From: Cellulophaga sp. Hel_I_12
Lineage (GTDB): Bacteria; Bacteroidota; Bacteroidia; Flavobacteriales; Flavobacteriaceae
NCBI RefSeq assembly: GCF_000799565.1
Contig: NZ_JUHB01000001.1
Coordinates: 3,967,127-4,031,126, forward strand
Reading direction: 5' to 3'
Length of the DNA stretch: 64,000 nucleotides
Below are positions 46,565 to 55,745 of this stretch, piece by piece; the stretch's first letter is position 1; the number at the start of each line of letters is the position of its first letter. The notes under the pieces are model-generated. The model did not search any database, was not told where the DNA came from, and saw only the letters and a program-made list of their open reading frames with translations. A program made the position numbers and the translations under genes.

Positions 46565-47001
46565 GTTTTTTGAGTTCTGATTGTCAATGCTTGTCTATTT
46601 AGCGATATACTCACAATTCTGAACCCAACATTCAAAAGTCCGATTTCTAAATCAGTTAAGTTTAAGTATTAATCAGAAAATACAAAAGAGGAGTATATGG
46701 ATAGCATATATCGTGAAGCTTTTGACGTCACAACATTGACCCATTCTCTCCCCTTTTTTATAACTAGTATCGCGTTCAGTGCTGTGAGGTTATAGTCCTT
46801 CTTTTCAAGTTGTTGCGAACAAAAGAAACTAGTTGAAAAAAATTGTTCTCGTTACCAAAGTGTCATGGCTTTATTATGTAATAGTAAAAATCTATAAACA
46901 GTAGTGTTGCTATGTAAGATATTAGATGAACCCAAGCTGTCTTAGTTTTTATTTACTTCTGTATTGTTTTTAAGCTTATGGGCAACGAATTGTGATGTAA
47001 G
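46565..47001. other. gene-free stretch after an array-type element
   Basis: No ORF of note, RNA gene or strong hairpin in 437 bases before the DedA gene stop. It could be an emptied or decayed cassette, since an element boundary (GTTGTGCCTAG) opens it. Confidence 0.4.
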
Positions 47002-47697
47002 CTATGTTTTATAGAACTTTTTGATATCTGTTTTTTTAGGTTTGTTCCTATAAATTTCTAGTAAGATTGGAACTAAAGACAAGACGATAATTCCAAAGAT
47101 GACAGTTTCAAAATTTTGTTTTACGAAGGGTAGGTTTCCGAAAAAGTAACCAAGAAACACCAAACTAAAAACCCATACAAATGCCCCAATCACATTAAAA
47201 CGTACAAATTTCGAATAAGTCATTGTTCCAATTCCTGCTACAAAGGGGGCAAAAGTTCTAATGACAGGTAAGAACCGAGCGATAATAATGGTTTTTGAAC
47301 CATGGCGTGCATAGAATTCGTTGGTCTTTATAGTATATGTAGGATTAATCAAGGGCTTATCTTTTATTTTACAGTTTAGTAGTTTAAGTCCAAGATTTTT
47401 ACCAATATAATAATTGAGATTGTCTCCAAGAATTGCTGCTAGCGTTAATAGAAAAAGAACAATAAGCAGATTTAATTCGGCTGTTTGCCCCACATCATTT
47501 TGAACGCCGGCACAAAAAGTACCTGCTGTAAACAACAAAATATCTCCTGGTAAAAAGGCCATAAGCACCAATCCTGTTTCCATAAATACTATTAAAAACA
47601 GAATAATATAAATCCAAATGCCATAATCTAAAACCAATGCAAAGAGGTGTTGGTCAAGATTTAGGATAAAATCTAAGAAAATATTCATAATTTCCAA
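47002..47697 (-). CDS. DedA-family membrane protein
   Basis: A 231-residue protein with 5-6 TM segments and DedA/SNARE-assoc motifs: FMETGLVLMAFLPGDILLF, LNYYIGKNLG, ARHGSKTIIIARFLPVIRTF (the conserved F/Y.R..P…R…P segment) and GAFVWVFSLVFLGYFFGN. DedA proteins are lipid (undecaprenyl-phosphate or phosphatidylethanolamine) transporters or scramblases in several bacteria. Length is typical. Start at 47697; the Met at residue 4 is also possible. Confidence 0.9.
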   Translation of the reverse strand: MEIMNIFLDFILNLDQHLFALVLDYGIWIYIILFLIVFMETGLVLMAFLPGDILLFTAGTFCAGVQNDVGQTAELNLLIVLFLLTLAAILGDNLNYYIGKNLGLKLLNCKIKDKPLINPTYTIKTNEFYARHGSKTIIIARFLPVIRTFAPFVAGIGTMTYSKFVRFNVIGAFVWVFSLVFLGYFFGNLPFVKQNFETVIFGIIVLSLVPILLEIYRNKPKKTDIKKFYKT

Positions 47698-47775
47698 AGT
47701 TAGGCTGTGTTTAAAATAGTAGTTTTACTTAAGGCTTGTTCTTACGACCTTAAATATATAATGGGTTCGAATGCA

Positions 47776-48282
47776 TTAAGCAGCAGGTTTAATTAATCGT
47801 ACGTTCAGTTTGCTTTGTTGAATTAAAGCCTGCCATTTTTCAATACGTTTCATTTCAAACTCTTCAGAAAAGTCGTCTTTGATATCATAAAAATTAAGCC
47901 TAACAATTTCTTCTTTTGTTAAAAATGCAAATTCTAAATCTAAGGATTGTAATTCAGTTTCCATTTTGTTTTCCTTTTTAAAATCTTTTGTTTGCCTATT
48001 AATTTGACAGCTTTTGATCTGGTTAAGGTCGATTTTCAAAATAGAGGCTTCATTGTTACTTAGTTTTATAAACATTAATATGTTTTTGGATGCGTCAATG
48101 GCAATGAAATTATTATTCCATTGTTCTTTGATATTAATCAACAAGTGGTTGTCTTTTATGGCATCCTTAAATTGTTTTTCTTTTTTTCTGGTGTTCATTT
48201 TTCCAAGTAGTATGAACCAAGCAAAGGGTATTATGCAGAATAGGGTAGTGAATATGATCATCACAGACATTGAAATTTTCAT
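47776..48282 (-). CDS. membrane-anchored protein of unknown function
   Basis: A 168-residue protein from ATG 48282 (MKISMSVMIIF), preferred over 48339, which would place a polar 19-residue leader before the TM. One N-terminal TM (VMIIFTTLFCIIPFAWFILL) is followed by a Lys-rich linker and a ~110-residue soluble domain. I do not recognise the domain. The gene is 78 bp from the DedA gene start and on the same strand. Confidence 0.65.
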   Translation of the reverse strand: MKISMSVMIIFTTLFCIIPFAWFILLGKMNTRKKEKQFKDAIKDNHLLINIKEQWNNNFIAIDASKNILMFIKLSNNEASILKIDLNQIKSCQINRQTKDFKKENKMETELQSLDLEFAFLTKEEIVRLNFYDIKDDFSEEFEMKRIEKWQALIQQSKLNVRLIKPAA

Positions 48283-48376
48283 TGTATTATGTTTTATGTT
48301 AGATTTAAAATAATAATAGTGTATCTGTGGGCTCAACAATAGAGCACAGATTTAAAATAAAAAAAGAGGAAGTTTT

Positions 48377-48745
48377 TTAAGTAAATAAATGAAATGGAAA
48401 GATGAGCGTCCTTGACGTGAGTTTGACGGAAATGGTTTTTACAATCTTTATATATAAAAGTTTGTAATCGTATGTGTCCGCTATGGGTAGTTGCTTCTGA
48501 TACTTTAAAAAAGGGTAAGGTATTTTTATGGTTTTAAAAGACCAATTTGGACGATGAGTATCTAAAAGATTATCTATTAGTAAGGCCTGATCATTGATGT
48601 TGTTATTTAGCGTAATAAGTTCTGATCGGCTCTCAAAATTTAGAGCAACTTCATCAACATGTGGTGGAGATAAGAAAAAAAGCCCTAAAAAAAGGCTACA
48701 AATAAAACACTTTAAACCAAGCATTTTCTCTAAATTAAGTTGCAA
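48377..48745 (-). CDS. small exported protein of unknown function
   Basis: A 122-residue protein with a hydrophobic leader (KCFICSLFLGLFFLSPP); the Met at residue 8 may be the true start. No recognised domain. It lies upstream of the membrane-anchored unknown (47776-48282), same strand, and is divergent from the PiT-like gene. Confidence 0.5.
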   Translation of the reverse strand: MQLNLEKMLGLKCFICSLFLGLFFLSPPHVDEVALNFESRSELITLNNNINDQALLIDNLLDTHRPNWSFKTIKIPYPFLKYQKQLPIADTYDYKLLYIKIVKTISVKLTSRTLIFPFHLFT

Positions 48746-48860
48746 ATTTACGTCAATTACATGTTAAAATATTCATAAAATAAATTAACAATATCTTAAT
48801 ATGGGTTTATTTTTTTAGATCGAAATACCGTTACATTTGTCCTCGCATATTATCTTCTTT

Positions 48861-49811
48861 ATGGAACTGGTCATTGGTTATATTGGCTTTATTATTGCGG
48901 CTTACTCCGTAATAGCTAACGATGTTATTCAAACACTTGGCACTTTTATTTCTTCAAATTTTAAAGTAAAATGGTGGTGGCTTTGGCTATTTGCTATTAG
49001 TATTTTATCGATTACACTTGTTTATGGATGGTATGTTAATGATGGCGATGTGTCTTATGGGAGATTGAGTGCTATCCCATTTCCCGAGAAATTAGAATGG
49101 TGGTATCTTTTAGCGCCAATCGCCCTATTGGCCATTACACGATTCGGAATTCCTGTAAGTACTACGTTTATGATTTTAAGTGTTTTTTCGTCGGGTATGG
49201 TAATAGAAAAAATGGTATTAAAATCGGTCTATGGCTATGCGATTTCTTTTGTTTTTGCAGTAGTGGTCTATGTTGCAATTTCGAGAAAATTTGAATCTAG
49301 TTTATCTTTGGACAAGCATGATAAAGATAAAAATAAGCATTATTGGTTAGTAGCGCAATGGTTTTCTACTGGATTTTTATGGTCTCAATGGCTGATTCAA
49401 GATTTTGCGAATATTTTTGTTTTTCTTCCACGAAAGCTCTCCATAGAACAGCTCATAATCTCTTTGTCCTGTATTGTTTTGATTATGGCCTACATATTCA
49501 GAAAACGCGGCGGAAGGATTCAGGAAATAGTTAATAAAAAATCGAATACGAAGAATATTCGTTCTGCCACCTTTATTGACTTAATCTATGGTACCTTCCT
49601 TTATGTTTTTGGTAACCTCAATTCGATTCCTATGAGCACTACTTGGGTCTTTATTGGAATTTTAGCGGGAAGAGAATTAGCGATCACTTACCTATTGAAT
49701 AAAAATAAAATAAAATACACCTACATCATCATTGCCAAAGATTTAGGTAAAGTAAATATTGGTCTTGTCGTGAGTTTAGTGATTGCATTTTTGATTCAGT
49801 ATTTAAAATAA
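48861..49811 (+). CDS. PiT-like inorganic phosphate transporter homologue
   Basis: A 316-residue membrane protein from ATG 48861 (MELVIGYIGF), chosen over 48837 because the first helix begins there. The PHO4-type duplicated signature is visible: VIANDVIQTLGTF and FGIPVSTTFMIL in the first half, FGNLNSIPMSTTWVFIGILAG in the second. PiT carriers move phosphate with H+ or Na+; the divergence here means another anion is possible. It is the only plus-strand gene between the island and the IS. Confidence 0.75.
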   Translation: MELVIGYIGFIIAAYSVIANDVIQTLGTFISSNFKVKWWWLWLFAISILSITLVYGWYVNDGDVSYGRLSAIPFPEKLEWWYLLAPIALLAITRFGIPVSTTFMILSVFSSGMVIEKMVLKSVYGYAISFVFAVVVYVAISRKFESSLSLDKHDKDKNKHYWLVAQWFSTGFLWSQWLIQDFANIFVFLPRKLSIEQLIISLSCIVLIMAYIFRKRGGRIQEIVNKKSNTKNIRSATFIDLIYGTFLYVFGNLNSIPMSTTWVFIGILAGRELAITYLLNKNKIKYTYIIIAKDLGKVNIGLVVSLVIAFLIQYLK

Positions 49812-49933
49812 TCGTTCCCTACAAAACTATTTAAATTAAAGTGAATTTTTTTCGGAGACTCACCGATGCTGTTCTTTGTAAATACTGGTTTTTTACGATC
49901 GGATTTTTTGAATTCTGTTAGCTGTTCGTTAAC

Positions 49934-50109
49934 GCAGATCGTTTGCACAAGATAAAGATTAGTGTCTACACTAAATTAGTTTCTAAGCTTGTTGCTAGTT
50001 ATTTTTTCTATTTTTTTATCAGGGCAAAATCTTTAAGATTTTGCTCACTTTGCAAATTTGCCCAGGCCTTTACATTTAGCACTTTTTACCCTATTTGCCA
50101 TAAACATTG
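49934..50109. repeat. array-type structured element (older subtype)
   Basis: Opens after TGTTCGTTAAC and closes at ATTG|TTAGCTGTAG. It contains a perfect internal hairpin GGGCAAAATCTTTAAGATTTTGCTC-like (GCAAAATC/GATTTTGC, about 50025-50043). Left and right ends carry the position-11 T and G seen in the other elements. It is paralogous to the element at 46378-46554. Confidence 0.72.
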
Positions 50110-50134
50110 TTAGCTGTAGCTCTTTTTTCATTCT

Positions 50135-51226
50135 TCATTTTACAAATTTTTCAAATGTTATACCATTGAATTTATATGCTCCATTTTTGTGGGTCCCAAG
50201 CCAAAGGTCGCCATTGTTGTCTTTGTAAATGCTGAACAAAGTAATGTCTTTTGAATTATCTTGAACAGCATAATGAGTAATTTTCGTTCCATCATATTTC
50301 CATACGCCATTACGGTAGGTTACAAACCACAAGTTATTATTTTCGTCTCTTACTGTTGATAGATACTCGTTCAAATCGCTCTCATTTTTCCCATCTAAAC
50401 CACCTATGCTTTCATGTCTTGTGTAAAATTTATTGCTTTTTAATGTTGCGCTGTCATAAACACTATAACGATATTCGGTATTGAACCAAAAGTCGCCATT
50501 TTCATCTTCAACAATTGACCGCACTCCATTAGAAACTTCTGTAGGTTCGTTAAAAATTTCCACAACGTCTTTTTCTAAAATCCAGTCAAATGATTTTCCA
50601 TTGTATCGGAACGCTCCTAATGCTCCTGTGCCAAACCAGACATTTCCTTTACTGTCTTTGTAAATGCTATATACTGTATATGGGTTTGGATAGTTTGGGT
50701 TGTTTAAAATATGGTCTTCTCCAAGTTTTGTCTTTGGTAGCTTTAGTTTGTATAAATAACTTCCATCGTATCTATAAACATATCCTGAATCCCAACCATC
50801 TTTAAACCACAAATCATTTGGTTCCAATTTCCAATTGCTTTTCAAATCATCTACTTTTAATAAATGGAAATTTTCACCGTCAGATTTAATAATGCCACTA
50901 CTTGTATTAAAGTAAATATTTCCTAAATGGTCTTCTTTAATTTCACCAATTCCGTTATTGGGCAAGCCGTTTTTAGTTGTGATATGAAGAATTTTTTTAC
51001 CGTCATACTTGTATATTCCATCTTCCGAACTTCCAAACCAATGATTGTTTTTTTTATCTTGATATACAAGCATTATATTTTCTCCAAGTTCCTTAACAGT
51101 TTCAACTTTTGTAATATCAATGATGCTCGTATTCTCTTTTTTGCTATTGACTTTCGAATTATTCTGTCCGTTGCACGAGGATAAAAAAGTTAATATGATT
51201 AAGTATAAAAGCAGTTTTAATTTCAT
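50135..51226 (-). CDS. two-component-regulator-like propeller lipoprotein
   Basis: A 363-residue lipoprotein (lipobox LTFLSSC) made of repeated propeller blades of the Reg_prop type: DHLGNIYFNTSSGIIK, DSKGNVWFGTGALGAF, DENGDFWFNTEYRYSV, DNNGDLWLGTHKNGAY. Such propellers normally form the sensor half of hybrid histidine kinases. Here there is no TM or kinase, so it may be a stand-alone surface or periplasmic binding protein. It lies between two structured array elements, as a single-gene cassette would. Confidence 0.83.
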   Translation of the reverse strand: MKLKLLLYLIILTFLSSCNGQNNSKVNSKKENTSIIDITKVETVKELGENIMLVYQDKKNNHWFGSSEDGIYKYDGKKILHITTKNGLPNNGIGEIKEDHLGNIYFNTSSGIIKSDGENFHLLKVDDLKSNWKLEPNDLWFKDGWDSGYVYRYDGSYLYKLKLPKTKLGEDHILNNPNYPNPYTVYSIYKDSKGNVWFGTGALGAFRYNGKSFDWILEKDVVEIFNEPTEVSNGVRSIVEDENGDFWFNTEYRYSVYDSATLKSNKFYTRHESIGGLDGKNESDLNEYLSTVRDENNNLWFVTYRNGVWKYDGTKITHYAVQDNSKDITLFSIYKDNNGDLWLGTHKNGAYKFNGITFEKFVK

Positions 51227-51274
51227 TGTCGGTCTGTTTTATGTTTACTGGGTTTTGCCAGGGTTGCTGCTAAT

Positions 51275-51394
51275 GGTTCGGCTATGAGTAGTTGCGCGGT
51301 TTAGCGATTAATTTTGCAAGTAAAAACCAAACTGAAAATCCGCAGAGATTTTCGAAAGTAGGTTTGGACCAGCAATTTATTTTATACGCTATTG
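51275..51394. repeat. array-type structured element (short subtype)
   Basis: Opens after TTGCTGCTAAT and continues GGTTCGGCTATGAGTAG; contains GAAAATCC…GGATTTTC-like hairpin (GAAAATC/GATTTTC near 51334-51355); closes TTTTATACGCTATTG. It mixes the left end of the long type with the right end of the short type. Confidence 0.65.
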
Positions 51395-51408
51395 TGCTTT
51401 CGTTATTT

Positions 51409-52110
51409 TTATTTTTGCAATTCGGAAAACGTATTTTTTAGTTTCTTTAAAGATTCGATTGAATTTTCATAAGCATTTCTATTTTGACTTAAAGTTGTCA
51501 TTCGAGCTATAACTGTATTTTCAAAATATGCATCTTTTCCAAAATTATCTAAAGATTGGGTCATATTTATAAATCGTGCATTTGACATTAAATAATCTTG
51601 AGAGTATATATTTATTAGCTTTTCGTCAATATCTTCGGAAATTTTTATATCCTTAAATGAAGCATATGTTTCAGAGATAGAATTACGTAAGTTTAAATCT
51701 TCAAAAAGTTTTAAGTCACCAGAAAATATTAAGTTTTCATAGGTAACCGTTAATGGATTAAATTTCGTGTTTGAAATAATGAATATTGATTTTGAAAGTA
51801 ACTTTGGGTTATCGTATTCTTTATTTACTAATATTTTAATTAGCGTATCCAATTCTGTAAGTATTTGTGTTGTCTCATCTTTGTTGTCATTTAATTTTTT
51901 TAGATTACTATCTACTTCGGCATTTAGCTGAATAATGTATGAGTCTAGTAATTTATTATTGTCTCTTTTTTTCGATTGGTCGTTAATTGCCAAAGCAATA
52001 AGAATTCCAATAATTACAAGAATTATTTCTCCAATTGCATATACTAAATATTTACCAAACTTATTTTCAGTTAGTAGTTGTTGGCGAATTTTTCTAAAGA
52101 ATTTAATCAT
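51409..52110 (-). CDS. DUF6090 family protein
   Basis: A 233-residue protein. The start MIKFFRKIRQQLLTENKF and the TM KYLVYAIGEIILVIIGILIA followed by ALAIND are the family hallmark. A long helical extracytoplasmic part rich in Asn/Lys follows. DUF6090 genes are abundant and often singletons in Flavobacteriaceae; their function is unknown. Upstream, a second copy of the start region (MIKFFRG… at 52208) is separated from the real start by a hairpin-bearing insertion. Confidence 0.88.
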   Translation of the reverse strand: MIKFFRKIRQQLLTENKFGKYLVYAIGEIILVIIGILIALAINDQSKKRDNNKLLDSYIIQLNAEVDSNLKKLNDNKDETTQILTELDTLIKILVNKEYDNPKLLSKSIFIISNTKFNPLTVTYENLIFSGDLKLFEDLNLRNSISETYASFKDIKISEDIDEKLINIYSQDYLMSNARFINMTQSLDNFGKDAYFENTVIARMTTLSQNRNAYENSIESLKKLKNTFSELQK

Positions 52111-52208
52111 AATATCGTTTTTTTACGCCCTCGCTACAGCTGGCTCTTCACTATCAAAGGTCTACTAGACCTTTGATTCCCGTTCAGCCCTCTAAAAAAT
52201 TTAATCAT
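52111..52208 (-). repeat. hairpin-bearing insertion with duplicated DUF6090 start
   Basis: A perfect 12-bp inverted repeat around a single base, ATCAAAGGTCTA…TAGACCTTTGAT (52153-52177). On the minus strand, ATGATTAAATTTTTTAGA at 52208 duplicates the true gene start (ATGATTAAATTCTTTAGA at 52110), then reads 24 codons to a stop. It looks like a small palindromic element inserted just inside an original start and then bypassed by a duplicated one. Confidence 0.65.
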
Positions 52209-52239
52209 TGGTTAGTGGTTTTTTATAGTGAAGCAGAAC

Positions 52240-52316
52240 GGTCTTGTATATGGTTTGTTGCCTATTTTAAGTTCCTAATTAAGCAAGCTTGAACTGGCAA
52301 TTAATTTTATACGATG
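52240..52316. repeat. array-type structured element (short subtype)
   Basis: Opens after AGCAGAAC with GGTCTTGTATATGG and closes TTTTATACGATG|TTGGCACTTG. The ends pair roughly (GTATA/TATAC). The bases after its end have G at position 11. The stop codon of the following CPBP gene (52307) lies inside it. Confidence 0.6.
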
Positions 52317-53128
52317 TTGGCACTTGTTTTTAATTTATTCTTTACTATTAGGAACCCAGTAAATATTAGCATTCCAATACTTGACAATAAATGTACTTTT
52401 TTGAAATCCAAATTCAATTCAGGGTAAAACAGCAATGCGATTCCTGCATTAATTGACAAGTGAAATAAAATTGCAATAAGAACACTTCCTTTTGAATTAA
52501 TTACTAACCAAGTAATTATTATGGATAGGCAGATTAGCATAGTAAAATATGTAATAACAGGAATTAAAGATATTGGTTCTCCACTAACCAAGGTCCCGAA
52601 TGGTGCCCACCATAGTGGGATATGCCAAATAAACCATATAAATCCAATAATGATTGCACTTTTTAAGTTTGAATATTTTTTTTGAAACTCAGACAATAAA
52701 AAACCTCTCCATCCAAGCTCTTCTCCCAAAGGTCCAGCATACAATCCCGCTAATAATATTGTTGGTATCGATAGATATGCCATTTTATCAAAACCTCCAA
52801 TCTCCCCAATAAACTGGCTGTAAAGTGCAATGCCAATAATGACAAATATTAGAGGTAAAAGAATTAGGTATACATAATATTTTAAAGGAACTTTCCATAT
52901 AAAGAGTTTCTTGATTAATTCAAATACTCCTATAAGTCCATCAAAAAATAGAGTTGTAATTATTGCGGAAATTGTTGGTCCATATACCCCAACAAAAAAG
53001 AAAACTAAAAATTTACCGATTGACTCTTGATTAATTCCATCTGAAAGGTAGTTTAATCCGATAATCCAAAGTATCCAAGACCACAAAAAGGTCAGTATTA
53101 AAAACACAAATAATTTTTTCCTATTCAT
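52307..53128 (-). CDS. CPBP-family intramembrane metalloprotease-like protein
   Basis: A 273-residue protein with about 8 TM helices and the Abi motifs: GPLGEELGWRGFLL (EExxxR form), IWFIWHIPLWWAP and FHLSINAGIALL. The substrate is unknown. It begins after a short structured element and uses the element's sequence for its stop. Its 5' flank runs into the left end of the IS21 copy. The complementary end expected for a cassette (about CAAGTGCCAAC) is missing there, so the IS probably removed it. Confidence 0.87.
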   Translation of the reverse strand: MNRKKLFVFLILTFLWSWILWIIGLNYLSDGINQESIGKFLVFFFVGVYGPTISAIITTLFFDGLIGVFELIKKLFIWKVPLKYYVYLILLPLIFVIIGIALYSQFIGEIGGFDKMAYLSIPTILLAGLYAGPLGEELGWRGFLLSEFQKKYSNLKSAIIIGFIWFIWHIPLWWAPFGTLVSGEPISLIPVITYFTMLICLSIIITWLVINSKGSVLIAILFHLSINAGIALLFYPELNLDFKKVHLLSSIGMLIFTGFLIVKNKLKTSANIV

Positions 53129-53369
53129 TTTTTTTGAAATGTCTTGTCCTGAAATATGGCTACAGGTTAAAATTGATTTTACGCTGTTTTTAAATATACC
53201 ATATTCGGTGTTTTATAGTGCAAAAAACGGGCATAGTATACCACCTACAGCGGATTAAAGTGATCATAGTGGAGCGGGTGAAAGTGAACCACTTGCGGCG
53301 GACGAAAGTGAACCACTAAAAATCGATTCTATTTGTAAAGCTTTAAATATCTTTTTATAAAAAGATATT

Positions 53370-54914
53370 ATGGCCAACAAACAAATAGAAATGCGAAAAA
53401 TAAAACAGATTTTCAAACTTTACAGTGAAGGAGTCAGTAAGCGTCAAATAAGCCTAATCACAGGGCTATCACGTAATACCATCACTAAATATATTGACTT
53501 TTTTAAGCGCTATGGGCTTACTAATTACGAAGTGTCTTCCATGACACTCGAGGAGCTGAACAGACTTTTTAAAACCGACCAAAAAGGTAAGAGCCAACAA
53601 CTATTGACTCTAGAAACATACTTTCCTTATTTCGACAAAGAACTGCGCAAAACGGGTGTAACCAAAGAGCTACTCTGGCAAGAGTATGCTTCCAAACATC
53701 CAGATGGTTACAAACTTTCCCAGTTTAGATATTGGTACCGGGAGTGGGCTAAAGAAGTGTCTCCAGTGATGCATTTTACACACAAAGCTGGCGATAAACT
53801 TTTTATTGATTTTACAGGTAAGAAGCTTTCCATCGTAGACCGTTACACAGGTGAGATACAAGATTTAGAAGTCTTTGTTTGTGTATTGGGAAGTAGCCAA
53901 TATACGTATGTTGAGGCTTGTGAGAGCCAAAAGAAAGAAGACTTTATAGCTTGTGTAGAAAATGCACTTTGGTTTTATGGCGGTGTACCACAAGCTTTAG
54001 TGCCCGATAACTTGAGGGCAGCAGTTACTAAAAGTAGTCGTTACGAACCGAAAGTAAATGAGACTTTTATAGATTTTGCTGAGCATTATGAAACGGCAGT
54101 ACTTCCAACTAGAGCCTACAGACCTAGAGATAAAGCCATCGTCGAAAATGCTGTACGTATCATATATACACGTGTCTTTGCGCCATTGCGTAACCAAACG
54201 ATCCATACTAAAGCTGCACTGAATAAGGCTATATTAGAACTTCTTAAAACCCATAACAGCACCTCTTTTAGGGGGCGTGAATATTCTCGCTATTCGTTAT
54301 TTGAAGAGATTGAAAAGCATCAGCTCAGACCATTGCCAGCAAAACGCTATGAGATTAAACGCTACGCTAATGCAACGGTTCATAAAAACAGCCATATTTA
54401 TTTTAGTAAGGACAAACACTATTATAGTCTGCCCTATCAGCATATAGGCAAGCGTATCAAAATGGTTTACTCAGATAGCGCAGTAGAGATTTACTACCAG
54501 CAGGAACTGCTTACGGTACATCCAAGAAACAAGCAAAAATATGGGTATAGCACGATAAAGGAACACATGCCTTCCCATCACCGCTTTATCAGCGAGTGGA
54601 GCAGTGAAAAATTCATTACCTGGGCAGAGCAAGTTGGTAATAATTGTAAGGTGTTAATCATTAACATATTAGAAAAGAAACAACACCCTGAGCAATCCTA
54701 CAAATCGTGTTTAGGCATATTGCACCTTACTAAAAAGGTAGGCAATACACGGCTAGATAATGCCTGTAAGCGAGCATTAGACTATGGAGCGCATAACTAC
54801 AATATTGTAGAGCGTATCCTTAAAAACGGCTGGGACACTTTAGATGAAGATATCGAAGATCAACCAGATATCCCAAACCATAGCAATATTAGAGGGAGCC
54901 ATTATTACAAATAA
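53370..54914 (+). CDS. istA: IS21-family transposase IstA
   Basis: A 514-residue transposase. An N-terminal HTH (GVSKRQISLITGLSRNTITKYI) is followed by a DDE integrase core: Asp in DKLFIDFTGK, Asp in ALVPDNLRAAV, Glu in KAIVENAVRI. A C-terminal beta-rich domain contains the IstA-typical KRYEIKRYANATVHKNSHIY. It performs strand transfer with its ATPase partner IstB. Compare the frameshifted copy at 63308, which lacks one C in the ALVPDN codons. Confidence 0.96.
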   Translation: MANKQIEMRKIKQIFKLYSEGVSKRQISLITGLSRNTITKYIDFFKRYGLTNYEVSSMTLEELNRLFKTDQKGKSQQLLTLETYFPYFDKELRKTGVTKELLWQEYASKHPDGYKLSQFRYWYREWAKEVSPVMHFTHKAGDKLFIDFTGKKLSIVDRYTGEIQDLEVFVCVLGSSQYTYVEACESQKKEDFIACVENALWFYGGVPQALVPDNLRAAVTKSSRYEPKVNETFIDFAEHYETAVLPTRAYRPRDKAIVENAVRIIYTRVFAPLRNQTIHTKAALNKAILELLKTHNSTSFRGREYSRYSLFEEIEKHQLRPLPAKRYEIKRYANATVHKNSHIYFSKDKHYYSLPYQHIGKRIKMVYSDSAVEIYYQQELLTVHPRNKQKYGYSTIKEHMPSHHRFISEWSSEKFITWAEQVGNNCKVLIINILEKKQHPEQSYKSCLGILHLTKKVGNTRLDNACKRALDYGAHNYNIVERILKNGWDTLDEDIEDQPDIPNHSNIRGSHYYK

Positions 54915-54930
54915 ATTTAAACCAAAAACA

Positions 54931-55662
54931 ATGAATAAACAGACATTAGAACACATGAAACAACTAAGGCTATACGGCATGTACAGAGCCTTTGACAGCA
55001 GTTTATCACCACAAAGTATAAACTACACAAATGATGAACTCATCGCATATCTGCTCCAAAGCGAATGGGATGACCGCCAAAACAGAAAGATAGAACGGTT
55101 AACAAAAGCGGCACGTTTTAGATATAGTGCTGTTATGGAAGCTATCGATTTTGATGCTTCAAGACAGCTAGATAAAAATCAAATACAACGCTTTGCTAGC
55201 TGTGAGTTTATAAAGCAAAAACAGAATATCCTTATCACAGGAAGTACAGGTGCTGGAAAAAGCTATATAGCATCAGCTATTGGTCATCAGGCGTGTTCAT
55301 TGGGATATAAAGTCATGTATTATAACACGAATAAACTTTTTACCATGCTTAAAACATCAAAAGCAGATGGCTCTTATTTAAAACAAATCAATAAACTAGA
55401 AAAACAAGACCTACTGATTATAGATGACTTTGGACTCAAAGCTTTAGATGCTATAAATAGGCACTCTTTTATGGAAATTATTGAAGATAGACACGGAGAA
55501 CACAGTATTATTATAGCTTCACAATTACCAGTAGAAGCATGGCATGAAATTATAGGAGAACAAACCATCGCAGATGCCATTTTAGACCGCCTTGTACATA
55601 ATGCACACAGAATACATATTAAAGGAGAATCGATGCGTAAAAAAATGAAAAATAAAGACTAA
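54931..55662 (+). CDS. istB: IS21-family AAA+ ATPase IstB
   Basis: A 243-residue DnaC-like ATPase. ATG 54931 (MNKQTLEHMKQLRLYGM) is the family start, 16 bp after istA; the frame is open from 54844 but that start lies inside istA. Walker A is GSTGAGKSYIAS, Walker B LLIIDDFGL, and the C-terminal AILDRLVHNAHRI is the sensor region. IstB assembles on target DNA and activates IstA. Confidence 0.96.
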   Translation: MNKQTLEHMKQLRLYGMYRAFDSSLSPQSINYTNDELIAYLLQSEWDDRQNRKIERLTKAARFRYSAVMEAIDFDASRQLDKNQIQRFASCEFIKQKQNILITGSTGAGKSYIASAIGHQACSLGYKVMYYNTNKLFTMLKTSKADGSYLKQINKLEKQDLLIIDDFGLKALDAINRHSFMEIIEDRHGEHSIIIASQLPVEAWHEIIGEQTIADAILDRLVHNAHRIHIKGESMRKKMKNKD

Positions 55663-55745
55663 ATTTAACCACAAATGAATCGATTTTGAGCACTTACTTT
55701 GCTATGCTCACTTTCATCCGCCGCAAGTGGTTCAATTTGACCGCC

